NCBI RefSeq assembly: GCF_000003605.2
Contig: NW_003108605.1
Span: 79,793 to 118,756, forward strand
From: Saccoglossus kowalevskii
Lineage: Eukaryota; Hemichordata; Enteropneusta; Harrimaniidae
Reading direction: 5' to 3'
Length of the DNA stretch: 38,964 bases
The notes below the pieces were generated by a model that did no database searches, was not told the origin of the DNA, and worked only from the letters and a program-made list of their open reading frames with translations. The translations under genes were made by a program, and so were the position numbers. This document shows positions 15,701 through 25,665 of this stretch, piece by piece (the stretch's first letter is position 1; the number at the start of each line of letters is the position of its first letter).

Positions 15701-18700
15701 NNNNNNNNNNNNNNNNNNNNNNNNNNNNNNNNNNNNNNNNNNNNNNNNNNNNNNNNNNNNNNNNNNNNNNNNNNNNNNNNNNNNNNNNTAATATTATCTA
15801 TATTGCCAGATTGAAAAACCACCTCCTCGTAAAAGATGTGTTACTGAACTTCAAGGTGTTATGCAACCTGTTAGCCGAATTAGAACCATGGGAATCAAGA
15901 ATACAAAAGGCAGTTTCAAGAAATAGAATCAAAATGAAGAAAGAATGGGATACTTACAGGGAACAACCCCCTTCACCTGATGTGAGTATGGTAGGATTTG
16001 ACACATCCATGAATATGTGCATATATGGGGACACCATTTACTTGTGTTTATTCTTTATTCACTTTAAGAGTAAAAGTGTCTTCATTTTACTGAAAACTGT
16101 ACTCAGCTCAAGAAAGCAAAACATTCAAACTTCACTCGTACATCATGCAATACATTTATACATATGCACCTCAATCCATTTCACAATTTGATTCAAGATG
16201 GTTGATTGACGTTTATTTTTGTGCTTAAAATTCATTAAAATCGATCATTTCTGTCGAAATGAAACTGGATCTTGGTGTCATGTATGAACAGATTTTGTTC
16301 AAACTGTACAAACATTATAAGACAGTGATGCACATTAAGTTGTGTTTTAGATTGGATTCAAGATTTTGTTTTAATGGTGCAGTTCTGGTTCATATCTCCA
16401 ACATGTTCTTGCTGTTCATATTCAGAATATATACTTATATTTCTTAAACTTGCATGGACTATGTAATTCAATTAATTGTTCATTTGTGTTCCTTATTTAG
16501 TAATGCTGTATATTCTGTGTGTTTTATGCCATTAGGAAGTAGAGGATGTTTGGGCCAGTGAAGAGTCGAGTAGCGACAATAGTAGTGATGACAGCAGTTC
16601 AGATGATACTTCAGATTCAAGTGATGCTCCTAATGAACAACAGCAGAATGCAGATGTTTTGGCTCACAGGGCTGAACCAAAACTAGGTGATGTGGTTTTA
16701 GTTGAAGGTATGGTCAATGGTGCATTGGATGGAAGACCAACAACTAGAAGACAGGCAAAATTAAATACTGAGAGAGCAAAGAGAAGAGCCAGGGCGGCCA
16801 TTCTAAGGGAGAAGAAGAAAGAAGAAAAAGCACGAGCCAATGTCAATTTTGTTAATACAATAACTTTACCAATTGGTGGTGTGACCACAACTTTTACTCT
16901 TCCAACAACGTCTCTGGGTACTTCAGTTAGTTTGTCAACTTTATATGCATTACTTCAGTCTCAGCCACTTATTAAAGTGAGTACAAAAACTGGTAGCTCC
17001 ACTGCTACTTTGCTTACTACTGTTTCCAAGGGAGGCAATGTACCATTTATCCACCCACCAAAGACTGTCACTTCAGCGCCAAGTAGTACTATAACAACAT
17101 CTGTGAATCAACCAAATTTGACAACCTCGCATGGTTTTCTTGGGGATGAATCAGCAATAAACTTCCCAAGTATAGGTGGTAAAGTTGGCTTACTAGCGAG
17201 CAGCACCTCTACCCAGGCAACTACCACAAGTAATATTGTATATACATCATTAGCTTCCAGCTCTGCTATCCAGGCAACTACTTCAGCTACTGTTGGCATG
17301 TCTCCATCAGTAGTATTCAGCACTACTACCCAGGCATCAACTGTTGTCACTCAAGTCAATAACAGTAGTGTTATGTCAACAATGCCACGCTTATCACCGA
17401 CTAAACACATTATTACAACAGGTGGCAATACTGCAACATTAACTTTGAATGCACCTACTGTTGCCCAACAGTTACAACAACAACGTTTACAAAAGCAGCT
17501 CAAGCAGCAGCAACAACAACACCCTCAAACATCCACAAGTAAAGATGATAATGCAGATGCCTTAGCCGATCCAAATCAAGTTCCATCAATTCAGAATCAA
17601 AGTCAAAATAATAACAAACCAAAAGTAAGCTCTGTTGTGTCTCCGGCACCAACACAGAAAACACTGCCATCTTCTGCTGCTCCTCCGAAAGTTCAGTACA
17701 ACTTAGTTTTAGATTCTAAATCGGGTAAAACAAAACTTAGTCAAGATCAATTAATGCAACTATTGCAATCGCCTCAACTGACTTCGCAACAGAAACAGCT
17801 TGTACATCTGCAGCTATTACAGTCTCAGCTACAAAATCAGCAACTGATTTTGCAGCAACAGAAAATGAAAGTGCAGCAGAAGAGTCAGCAGGTTATTCAG
17901 CAACAGCAGCATGCCTCTCCCATACTTAAACAAAAGCCATCAACTGCCAAAATACCACAACTAGGGAGAGAACAATTATTACAGATGTTACAAAAACAAC
18001 AGAGTGCCAAGCTTCAGTTACCAAGCCAAACAAGTGCCTCATCTACTGCTGTAACTTGCTCAACAAGTCCAAAGGTTTTGCTATCCCCTCAATCAAGAGT
18101 TCAGCCAGGTACAACAGTAAGTGGTCTTCAATCAACATCAATGGCAACTACAACCTCAGTGCAGAGTTCACAACTTGTCTCAGTTTGGCCAAGTTTGAAA
18201 TCACCTACAAGTGTTATTACACCTAAGCCTAAACCACAACTCGTCCAGAACATTAAAGTACCGCAAAGTACTTCACAGAAAGGAGTTACTACGCAAGGTA
18301 TTAATCCACAGTATGTTTTGCTTGATGGAAAGTTGATTCCATATACTGCGTTTCAAGAACATGGAATCAAGTTAAAAGGTGTACAAACTCAGCCTGTTAT
18401 CAAACAATTGCAAAATGCTACTTTGCAAACACCACAAACAGGTCAGCATGTAATTACTACAAGCAGAGTAGCGACTGGGGCATCAAAGTTAATTTCCTCA
18501 ATGCCTGTGCCTAAGACTTTAGCAAGCCCATTGCCTGTTGGTCACATAAAATCACCGGTACAGTCTACAGCAACTCCTCAACAATTGCAGCTTTCACAAC
18601 CAACTAAGTTAGTGCAAAATGTTTTGACATCACAAGTTGTACCACAGCAACCTCGATTGACACCAATGTCCCCACCACAGCAACTTGAAGGTACTGTGCC

Positions 18701-20774
18701 ATCATCAAGTACAAAAGTAACAGCAGTTGTGGGAAATAAGCTTGTGACAATTACAGGGATTGATCCTAAATTTTTAGCTCAGTGTGGAGGCAAATTAGTA
18801 CTCCCGGGTAATCTCCTCTTGACTGGAGCAAAAACTTCACAACCTCAAAAAATTATTTTAACACCTCAGACTTCAGATAGCTCTCAAATGAGCCAAAGTG
18901 TCCAGAGCCAACAGTCCAACTTGCTCATGGTGTCCTCTACATCCACCTATCCAGCAGTATCTCCCATTCAGACAATCCAGAATCCACAACAGACAATCCT
19001 TTCGGTTCAAAGACAACAAGCACCTATACTTGCTCCAGGTACATCCACCCAGCCTACTTGGAGTCTTAAACCAGTTATACAACAACCAACTACACTTACA
19101 ACAGGGTCATCATCTTCTTTTCCAATCTCCAACATTCAGCAGATGCAAACCTTGCCACAGACTCTTCTTCAAGTCAACACTGGAAATATCTCTAACCAAA
19201 AAGCCGCTGTAATTACATCAAAGACGGATCCTGTCTTATCACTGCATAGTGCTCAGCATACTGTATTACAAGGAAGTGGTGCAAATGTTCGTCAACCATC
19301 AAACTTAATACTAACATCAGCAACTTCCACCCATCCAACAGCTCGGATACAGACAATACAGAGGCCACATCAAACACTTCTTGAAGTAAATCCAGGTAAC
19401 CTTCCCAATCAGCAACCAACCTTACTTACAACAGCAACAGCAACAGTTGCAGCTGCAAGCTCCCATCCCAATCTTCAGGTGCTGCAGGCTCCAAAACAAA
19501 CAACACTACAATTAAGTAGAGGAAATGTGCCAATTCAGCATTTAATTACACCAACAACGTTCACTCATCCAACAGCTGTAAGAACTACTGCTATTGCCAC
19601 TGAAAATTCAACTCTTATTGGAGGAAGAACTGTGATTCCTGTGCAAGCTGCAAACTCTTCTCAAGTACTTTTCCAAACCAATCCGCCATTATCACCATCT
19701 GTATCAAATTCATTCTGTCAACCCATTGTCAGTAATGCACCTGTGCATCAGTTAATTGCCTCTTCGCCAGCGTCGAACAAACCTTTCTTCATATTGAATG
19801 CAGCAGGTTCTGCTGCTTCCCAAGCTGGTCAGCCAAATGTCAAGTTGCTGCAGACTTCACCAGTACAATCAACTCCAACTATGCAACAGATTCACCTGTC
19901 AAGTTCCACACTAGCAGGGACAAGTAACATTGCAGAGACAACTCTGCAACAAATCCAACAACTTGTGACTACAGCTTCAATTAAGCAGCCTGTGTTTGCA
20001 ACTTTACCTTCAGCGGCTACAGCTGTTCTTCAGCAACCAAATGTCAATCAGACCACTACAGTGAATTTAAACTCGCTGCCACTGGTGGTCCAGAAACAAT
20101 TAATTGAAAAGATTCAAAAACGTGCATTATTGATGAACATCCCGGAAAAGAATGCGAGTTCAACTGCAAATACAATTGTGAAACCGATAAATGCTACTCC
20201 TACTGGAATTGCAGTGCCTACAGTACAGCAAACTTCTACTTTAATGCTTCATTCCATTCCAACCTTGGCTTCTGTAGAGCCTCAAAAAATAGCAGTGCCT
20301 GCCACAGCACCCAGTAGTGTCTGTAGTTCTAAAATGGGGAGTAAAACAATGAGTATACCACAAACATCGCCACTCAAAATTCCTCAAAATAGTGCACCTA
20401 AAACACTGTCAATACCAATCCCTGTTCCACCGTCACCAACTAAGCAAAGTCTGTACATTGTTAGTGCACACAATCAATCTGTTGGGAATGTTAGAGTTAA
20501 TCCTGTAAAACCACCACAACCTACATCGCTTCATGTGTCAATCCCTGGAGGAAACCAAGGTTTTGTTATTCAGAATTCTGCTGATACGTTGAACTTTGCT
20601 GCAAAGTCAACTCCAATCATATCAAGTCCTGGATCATCAAGAACCACAAACCCTGCTGCAAATATTGTTTTATGCAGTCCAGTGAAATCCCACATTATCC
20701 CTAGTATATCAGCATCAGCTAATTCTGACTGCAATAGCAGTACTGTTATGAATGGACTTACTGACAAAAAATAA
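5684..20774 (+). CDS. BRD10: BRD10 / KIAA2026 orthologue, bromodomain chromatin protein, 12 exons
   Basis: Coding exons: 5684-6026, 6593-6761, 8592-8671, 8934-9163, 9388-9548, 10327-10435, 10606-10743, 11534-11764, 12546-12665, 13752-14915, 15810-15981 and 16536-20774. Phases join throughout, except that exon 11 is one base too long. With that base discounted the protein is about 2384 residues; from memory the human KIAA2026 protein is of similar size (about 2100). Order of parts: bromodomain (about 61-170), basic/Glu-rich helix (about 230-260), DDT-like helices (about 275-328), WHIM-like segments ending in IHFPHFCGADVRIYKQ (about 365-460), Lys-rich linkers, acidic exon (528-915), ELEPWE-containing segment (916-972), and a Ser/Thr/Gln/Pro-rich tail (973-2384). 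The first in-frame ATG with a fair context (gatATGg) is at 5684; the reading frame upstream has no ATG. The role is inferred: nuclear chromatin binding through acetyl-lysine. The orthology rests on recognition of the domain order and conserved phrases. Confidence 0.88.
6762..8591 (+). other. BRD10 intron 2
   Basis: A 1.8 kb AT-rich intron with a GTGAGT donor and a tatttctag acceptor. Apart from short homopolymer T runs I see no exon, repeat family or RNA gene in it. Confidence 0.75.
9388..11764 (+). other. BRD10: BRD10 exons 5-8: DDT/WHIM-like region
   Basis: Exon 5 (IPQIGHFLYICQSSLNIGEV, then FYELERGFLMP and FTSLLSTPFQR) has the spacing of hydrophobic residues and the L-E-x-G/A-L helix of a DDT domain. 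Exon 7 contains YHELTFYQRVWIMKSMVDII, which resembles the WHIM1 helix (E-R-v-x-x-L-k-x-l-c-d). Exon 8 contains LGHDSEGSSYIHFPHF, resembling the WHIM2/WSD motif LGxDrxxxxYwxF. The family comparison is from memory, so the domain names are a hypothesis. The region is strongly conserved in feel and lacks low-complexity sequence. Confidence 0.6.
11765..12545 (+). other. BRD10 intron 8, GC-AG type
   Basis: Exon 8 ends at AAG followed by GCAAGT, not GT. Exon 9 starts after tatcaaag at 12546 in the same phase (0), giving GRKRK|TEIPDKKELKIF. The flanking AAG|GCAAGT is the strong consensus seen at genuine GC-AG introns. No nearby GT restores an open frame with the right phase. Confidence 0.8.
12761..13290. 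repeat. Dispersed repeat with internal 157-base tandem units, in BRD10 intron 9
   Basis: It opens with an inverted pair, AGCTCCGCT (12761-12769) and AGCGGAGCT (12783-12791). It then has about 2.7 diverged copies of a unit beginning ttcgacttctt...aaaact and including gctttgatact and atttgttcatttcatgatg. Copies begin near 12841, 12997 and 13154. There is no open frame. The outer limits are uncertain. Confidence 0.75.
13752..14915 (+). other. BRD10: BRD10 exon 10: acidic, low-complexity segment
   Basis: A 388-residue exon, open in phase 0 from acceptor tttcctcag to donor AAG|GTATTT. It starts RIIPVLKSSELLFETSES, turns highly rich in Asp, Glu, Lys and Asn, and ends with a conserved-looking helix (FELVCDSLDSLRELILKF), an EPEPEPEP run and a basic GRGRKKK. 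The middle is probably disordered. The two ordered ends are the more likely interaction sites. Confidence 0.85.
15245..15788. other. Assembly gap (544 N)
   Basis: A run of N between BRD10 exons 10 and 11. It most likely covers intron sequence. An additional small exon inside it cannot be excluded. All open frames reported through it are meaningless. Confidence 0.98.
15810..15981 (+). CDS. BRD10: BRD10 exon 11, with an apparent one-base frameshift
   Basis: The acceptor tattgccag (ending 15809) and donor GAT|GTGAGT (15982) define 172 bases. Phase 0 is required on both sides, so 171 would fit. From the left, the phase-0 frame reads IEKPPPRKRCVTELQ and later hits a stop. The frame that reaches the donor reads LLAELEPWESRIQKAVSRNR and ends REQPPSPD. 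The two readable pieces meet at about 15855-15857, in caaggtgtta. This looks like one surplus base in the assembly close to the gap, though a real allelic break or an alternative acceptor at ttcaag (15855) is possible. Confidence 0.7.
16536..20774 (+). CDS. BRD10: BRD10 exon 12: Ser/Thr/Gln-rich C-terminal exon
   Basis: A single exon encoding 1412 residues. It opens with EVEDVWASEESSSDNSSDD (acidic and phosphorylatable) after acceptor ccattag. Next come basic helices (RRQAKLNTERAKRRARAAIL), then a long tail rich in Ser, Thr, Gln, Pro and Val with glutamine tracts around 17470-17520 and 17810-17920. It ends NGLTDKK at a TAA. Such tails are usually disordered and often transactivating or condensate-forming (inference). 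Segments with VLLDGKLIPYTAFQEHGIKL, ITGIDPKFLAQCGG and LNSLPLVVQKQLIEKIQKRA look ordered and are candidate conserved motifs. Confidence 0.9.
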   Translation, partial: EVEDVWASEESSSDNSSDDSSSDDTSDSSDAPNEQQQNADVLAHRAEPKLGDVVLVEGMVNGALDGRPTTRRQAKLNTERAKRRARAAILREKKKEEKARANVNFVNTITLPIGGVTTTFTLPTTSLGTSVSLSTLYALLQSQPLIKVSTKTGSSTATLLTTVSKGGNVPFIHPPKTVTSAPSSTITTSVNQPNLTTSHGFLGDESAINFPSIGGKVGLLASSTSTQATTTSNIVYTSLASSSAIQATTSATVGMSPSVVFSTTTQASTVVTQVNNSSVMSTMPRLSPTKHIITTGGNTATLTLNAPTVAQQLQQQRLQKQLKQQQQQHPQTSTSKDDNADALADPNQVPSIQNQSQNNNKPKVSSVVSPAPTQKTLPSSAAPPKVQYNLVLDSKSGKTKLSQDQLMQLLQSPQLTSQQKQLVHLQLLQSQLQNQQLILQQQKMKVQQKSQQVIQQQQHASPILKQKPSTAKIPQLGREQLLQMLQKQQSAKLQLPSQTSASSTAVTCSTSPKVLLSPQSRVQPGTTVSGLQSTSMATTTSVQSSQLVSVWPSLKSPTSVITPKPKPQLVQNIKVPQSTSQKGVTTQGINPQYVLLDGKLIPYTAFQEHGIKLKGVQTQPVIKQLQNATLQTPQTGQHVITTSRVATGASKLISSMPVPKTLASPLPVGHIKSPVQSTATPQQLQLSQPTKLVQNVLTSQVVPQQPRLTPMSPPQQLEGTVPSSSTKVTAVVGNKLVTITGIDPKFLAQCGGKLVLPGNLLLTGAKTSQPQKIILTPQTSDSSQMSQSVQSQQSNLLMVSSTSTYPAVSPIQTIQNPQQTILSVQRQQAPILAPGTSTQPTWSLKPVIQQPTTLTTGSSSSFPISNIQQMQTLPQTLLQVNTGNISNQKAAVITSKTDPVLSLHSAQHTVLQGSGANVRQPSNLILTSATSTHPTARIQTIQRPHQTLLEVNPGNLPNQQPTLLTTATATVAAASSHPNLQVLQAPKQTTLQLSRGNVPIQHLITPTTFTHPTAVRTTAIATENSTLIGGRTVIPVQAANSSQVLFQTNPPLSPSVSNSFCQPIVSNAPVHQLIASSPASNKPFFILNAAGSAASQAGQPNVKLLQTSPVQSTPTMQQIHLSSSTLAGTSNIAETTLQQIQQLVTTASIKQPVFATLPSAATAVLQQPNVNQTTTVNLNSLPLVVQKQLIEKIQKRALLMNIPEKNASSTANTIVKPINATPTGIAVPTVQQTSTLMLHSIPTLASVEPQKIAVPATAPSSVCSSKMGSKTMSIPQTSPLKIPQNSAPKTLSIPIPVPPSPTKQSLYIVSAHNQSVGNVRVNPVKPPQPTSLHVSIPGGNQGFVIQNSADTLNFAAKSTPIISSPGSSRTTNPAANIVLCSPVKSHIIPSISASANSDCNSSTVMNGLTDKK

Positions 20775-23260
20775 CTTTACCTAATCAATTGTATAAAATG
20801 CTTATTTAACTTATTGTTCCATTGAAGGTTCTCTTAATACAAAAAGTGTTTTTTTTTTTCTATAGCAAGAAGTTCAATGCATAATGAACTGAAATACTGT
20901 GTCCACTTTTTGAGTCAGAGGGCAAGGTGCATTAGTTACATGGTGACATAGGAAATCTTGTTTTATTTGCCAATTTCAAGAGATTTTTGACCGTTTCTCA
21001 AGAGCAGATTATGACTTTCTTAATTGTCTTACCGCTAGCTGGTTGCGGTAATATTTGATGTCAGTATGATGGAGAAATATTTTGATTGTAACATGTTACA
21101 TTGATTGTTACAGTGCTTATACAGTAACCCACTGTTTGATGTACGTACATTCATGCCATGGCTTTAAGAGTTGGGTTTCGCATCATTTGAGATAAATACA
21201 ACCAAGGATAGAATAGTGTGGCAAGTGTAAAGAGCCTTCAGTCAACAGGTGCAATAGGCTTACTATTCTGTCCCCGGCTGTGCTTGTGTAATAATGCAAC
21301 AGTACATTTATTAGGTATACATTTTGTTGGGTCAAGTATCTTTCCGTCAATATGGCTTAAGTTTATATACAGGACAATTTTCAGATGTTTTATTTATTAT
21401 ATTTATTTTATGCCTTTAAAAGGGGCATGTATTGAATTAGTTTTCACCTGTATGTAATACATGAAATTTTATTTATGTACAAACTTCAGGATTTTTTTTT
21501 ATATGTAATTTTTTTTTAATTTGAGCATTTTCCCTGTTGCACATTTTGTTACATAGGGAGTTGTGTATTACATTGAAACACAGTTTTGTTTCTTTGAATT
21601 GAATTTTATTGCCAAATGCAGGTAATTCTCCTATGGAAAATTGCTATTGATCAAGGCAGTTTGAGATGAGTAATATTGAGTTTTTGTCTTTTTCAAGTTT
21701 ACATAATGTTGTCATTAAAGGGGAAAAGTGATCGCTATAATTGTTTTAGTTTGTATGTGAGAGTGGATGGATTCTGAAAACTTAATTGCAGGAACTATTG
21801 AAAAATTTTGTTTATTTGTTAAAGAATGCTCTTATCACTTATTTTTTTTCACCTTTGAAGAACTTTCTCCCACTGAAGTCAAAGGTCAAGCTTTGTGTTG
21901 CCTGAGAATCAAATCGCCCTCACATACACAAAGTACTGTAGAACAAAATTGAGTTTTAATTTTATTTCCATCATTGCCCGTATTTGTCATAAATTGCCAC
22001 AGGAACACAAAATATATATTAATTTCACTGTTTCTATTGATATATCTTTTTCACCAATTCAGCATTCTTCTTTGAAAGCTTCAAATTCTGTCAATTTGTT
22101 TCAAGTCAGAGTTGTTCTTTGAAAAGTATCTTTTTCTTTAGAACATTTCACTTGGCCTTCTGAGGAAATTGAAGGTTAGCAGTTTTCCCACTATAATAAT
22201 TTCAATCAATCTGGTAAAATATTTCCAGAGTAGTCTTCATGTAAAAAAAACTTGTTTGTTTTCTTATCGAGCAACACAATGATCAATGTCACAAACAAAC
22301 ACTGCCTTGCCTGATGGCAGAGTTAAAAATTTGTTTTAAGAAATAAGTTCAGTCTGTAGTAATCTGTGTTTGGTAGAATTGCGGACAGATTTCTTGCAAA
22401 CAGTACTGTTTTCTAAAAGCACTTCATAATAGAACTAACAGTCCCAGAAAGCGATTCACTCTACACAAAAAAAACTAATATTTTTTTCTCATAAATTCTA
22501 ATTCTGGGTTTCGTAGCTTATCTTGTTATTTAAATGACTGAAAATGCATCTTATCAATTAGCTTCTTATTTTAGATAATTCACGATGTAGCTGCCCCAGC
22601 TGAGATTGCTGGACATTTAGCTAAATTAACATGCTGTGCATGCATTCAGCCAAATTTATTATAACTATTTAAAAGTATTTCATACATTTTCAATTTTACA
22701 AGTGCATTACATCAGTGTTAGATTTCTTCGTTCTTGAAATTGGTGGCTCTTAATATGTTCACTGCCTTTTACTTTTCCTGCTGATCTGAGCAAATTTTTC
22801 TCGTTTACAATGTTTGACTGAAAGCCGACTTTTGTATTTGCTATTAAAGATACTGACATGATTTATATTTAAACTTCTTTGTATGCATAATTTCATGCCA
22901 ATCCACCAGCTCTGCCAGAATTTATAAAATATACTAAAAGTCACAGCCCATTCCTTTTATATTGCTATTTCTAATAAAGTACAGGTTCAAATGTCGGGTT
23001 TGCTTCAACCTGGAACTGCAGGCAAAATTTGTGTGCCTCCCATGCTGGATTTATCAAGAAACCGCGACACTGCTACCCTATGCTGAGAATCATAGTCAAG
23101 AGTGAATGAATTATGAGATTAAAGAGAAAACATGTTCAGTATTAATAAAATTGTTTATATATTAATGTAGAATACTTTATACAGAGCCATTTAGCTGGTC
23201 TTGGAGAATGCAAGTACTGCAACAAAGGGAATAAAATGTGTGCCTTCCTTCCATGTTATT
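20775..23260 (+). other. BRD10 probable 3' UTR and downstream sequence
   Basis: AT-rich sequence with no supported coding exon. An ATTAAA variant lies near 21714, and canonical AATAAA hexamers lie at 22973-22978, 23144-23149 and 23230-23235. Which one is used cannot be told from sequence. If a later one is used, the 3' UTR is about 2.2-2.5 kb. Confidence 0.5.
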
Positions 23261-24259
23261 TGTTTTTCATCAATCAAGGCTATTTCAAACACATTTTTCT
23301 AGTTATGTGGCAACCATTGCTGAATAATTTGAATTCAAAGCCTTTCTTTCATATTCCCTGCAACGATATGATTTGCTGTCGTTATGTGTCGCTATTGCGA
23401 AAGGGAGGCTTGGAATACAAATAGTCAGCCATGGTCGCCTTGTGATGTGTGAACTGTATCAAGCATTTAATAATGTTCGGTATCATGAAATGTCAACTGA
23501 ATCGTGCACATAATTCACTGACGTTTCTAACCCTTCGCCAAGCATTTATTAGTTTTCAGTATGCTGTGAAGTCCACTAAATTGTTGCAAATATTATTTGC
23601 ACTCTAAGGGTCATTGATGTGAATTCTCATATTTCTATTAGCATTTGTTTGCAATTAACACCCACCTCTTGTGCAGTCCTGTCATGTAGCTTTATATCTC
23701 TTATAAGAAACTATTAACATCTGTTCAATTGCAAGTGTACTTCAAACATTTTGTAATTCCTAGGTATATTGTGTTGAACATGCCCAGATATTTCATAACT
23801 TACAAACGTCAGAAAGGAAATCCCCTTGCTTCATTAAATTGCTCATCAAATGATGTGTATAGCACATTATTAAATGTGAAAAGACATCTGCATTTATCAA
23901 ATCCCTTAGTCACTACCGAGGTACCAATTTGTTTGTACTATTTTTACGTTCGATTTCACAATGAATCTTTGAGTGAACGGGGGAAAAATAGTTATTACCT
24001 TCTCATTTCCCTATACATGTTAAAAACTCAATTTATCAGATACCATATTTAAGACCCACTGAGTTTTTTTAACAAGCCATGCATGGCACAGTCCCTGTTC
24101 AAATTTAAGATTTTTTGTTTGGTTTATAGTAATAGTTGGAACACAAACATGTCAGATATGGACCCAGAAGCTGATGCTTGACTGATTTTTGTTAACATTA
24201 AAATGGTTGACATTAGGTTATCTTATATCTGATCAGACTTGTCCATATTGAAACAGCAA

Positions 24260-24520
24260 TAATTAAAACAAAATGGCCACTAGTCTTCCATTATGAATAC
24301 ATCTGAATATCTATGACAGGATGTATAATGAATATACAAAATTTGAACGATATAGCACTAGGACCACATTGACTAAAACAAAATGGCCACCAGTCGGCCA
24401 TTTTGAATCTGATCTGAAAAACAAAATGACGTGCATAATTTCCAATGTATGTACCAGCAGCCGAGATCCAGTGCTAGAAATGCTTGATTTCAGTACAAAA
24501 ATGGCCGTCATTCAGCCATC
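24260..24520. repeat. Repeat units carrying acaaaatggcc
   Basis: acaaaatggcc-like starts recur near 24268, 24378 and 24495. The middle one is a hairpin, AAAATGGCC (24380-24388) against GGCCATTTT (24396-24404) with a 7-base loop. Spacing is about 110 and 118 bases, so it resembles an old tandem repeat. Confidence 0.65.
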
Positions 24521-25253
24521 TTTAATGAAATCGTGAAACAAATTTATGTGCATTTGAATATTATGTATGAAGTTTGAATGTAATCCAAGATGCATGCCCC
24601 ATTTTTGGACTGTTCAAACGGACTAAAAACACTAACCTGTGTAGATTTTATCATTGTGCATGATGAAGATATAGCAGTAATCACCTAGGCTGATACAAAC
24701 ATATTGCTTAAAATGGAAAATTGAACATAGAAATCTCACCCTATGTAGTAATTCACCAGCCTCATAGTATTTGATTAAACTCTTTTTAACACTTTACTAC
24801 TGATAAACTCTGCATTAAGGAATGAGACGCGCAGTATTCTTGGGATCATTGCTAATCACTTTAATAGCTTTCAAATACATGCAGTTAATTGCAAGAACTC
24901 TCAATACAGTATCATCAGGTGTTATGACATTTATACAAAAAAAAAAAAGTGGTTAAAACTCGCAATACAGAAATAAATAATAAATTAAATAAACGTGTCA
25001 AAATGTATTAAACAAGACGGTTGTATAACTGTAAAATAGATAAATTATCATCTCTAACCTCTGCATCATAAAGCAAAGATAATAACTTAGAATAAATATA
25101 AAGTAGTTAAAGCTTTGAAATAATGCTTGGTATGTAAAAGACATTACATGTTCTGCTTGCCGAGTGTAGATGTAAGTGAAAGATATGCAAAACACCATAT
25201 CTGCTATGGTAAATACACAATTCAGTGTAAAACATTTTGTGAAATGAAGTGCA

Positions 25254-25300
25254 TTTAAACACCGTCCATCAACACCGGTGTTGAGGGACGGTGATTTAAA
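25254..25300. repeat. Long palindrome
   Basis: The core is 25260-25293: CACCGTCC, one base, TCAACACC, then GGTGTTGA, one base, GGACGGTG. Two 16-base halves match exactly apart from one base pair. TTTAAA flanks it on both sides (25254-25259 and 25295-25300). It can form a cruciform or an RNA hairpin. Confidence 0.85.
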
Positions 25301-25468
25301 CAAAAAAATAAATAAGTATAAATAGACTTTAAACAGAAACACAAGATTAAACATTGCGACAACAGAAGGTATGTGTGCCAGAGATATACTTTGTACAGTG
25401 AGATCACTCGTAATTAATTGAATCAGTAGACTGCTAATATTAACAACAAAGGAAGAATCAGTGATGTA

Positions 25469-25665
25469 CAATTTCATGAATAAGCTTGATTAAAACCTAA
25501 AGTTAACATTATTGCAGCAGTTCAATAAAAGCACAAATTCTGTACAATTTATATTCTATCACTTGATACATTAAGATTATAATTTCATAAATATGCTTGA
25601 TTAAAAGCTAAAATCAGTATTATTGCGGTTTAATAAAAACACAAACTCGGTGCAATTTATAAAAT
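25469..25665. repeat. Diverged direct duplication, about 113-base spacing
   Basis: The segment from atttcatgaataagcttgat to ctgtacaattta (starting about 25469) is repeated with substitutions from about 25582 (atttcataaatatgcttgat to ggtgcaattta). It is non-coding. Confidence 0.7.

Noticed and set aside
15096..15822. Open frames on both strands across the N run
   Set aside because: They consist of unknown bases. Only the flanking real sequence can be judged, and it is intron.
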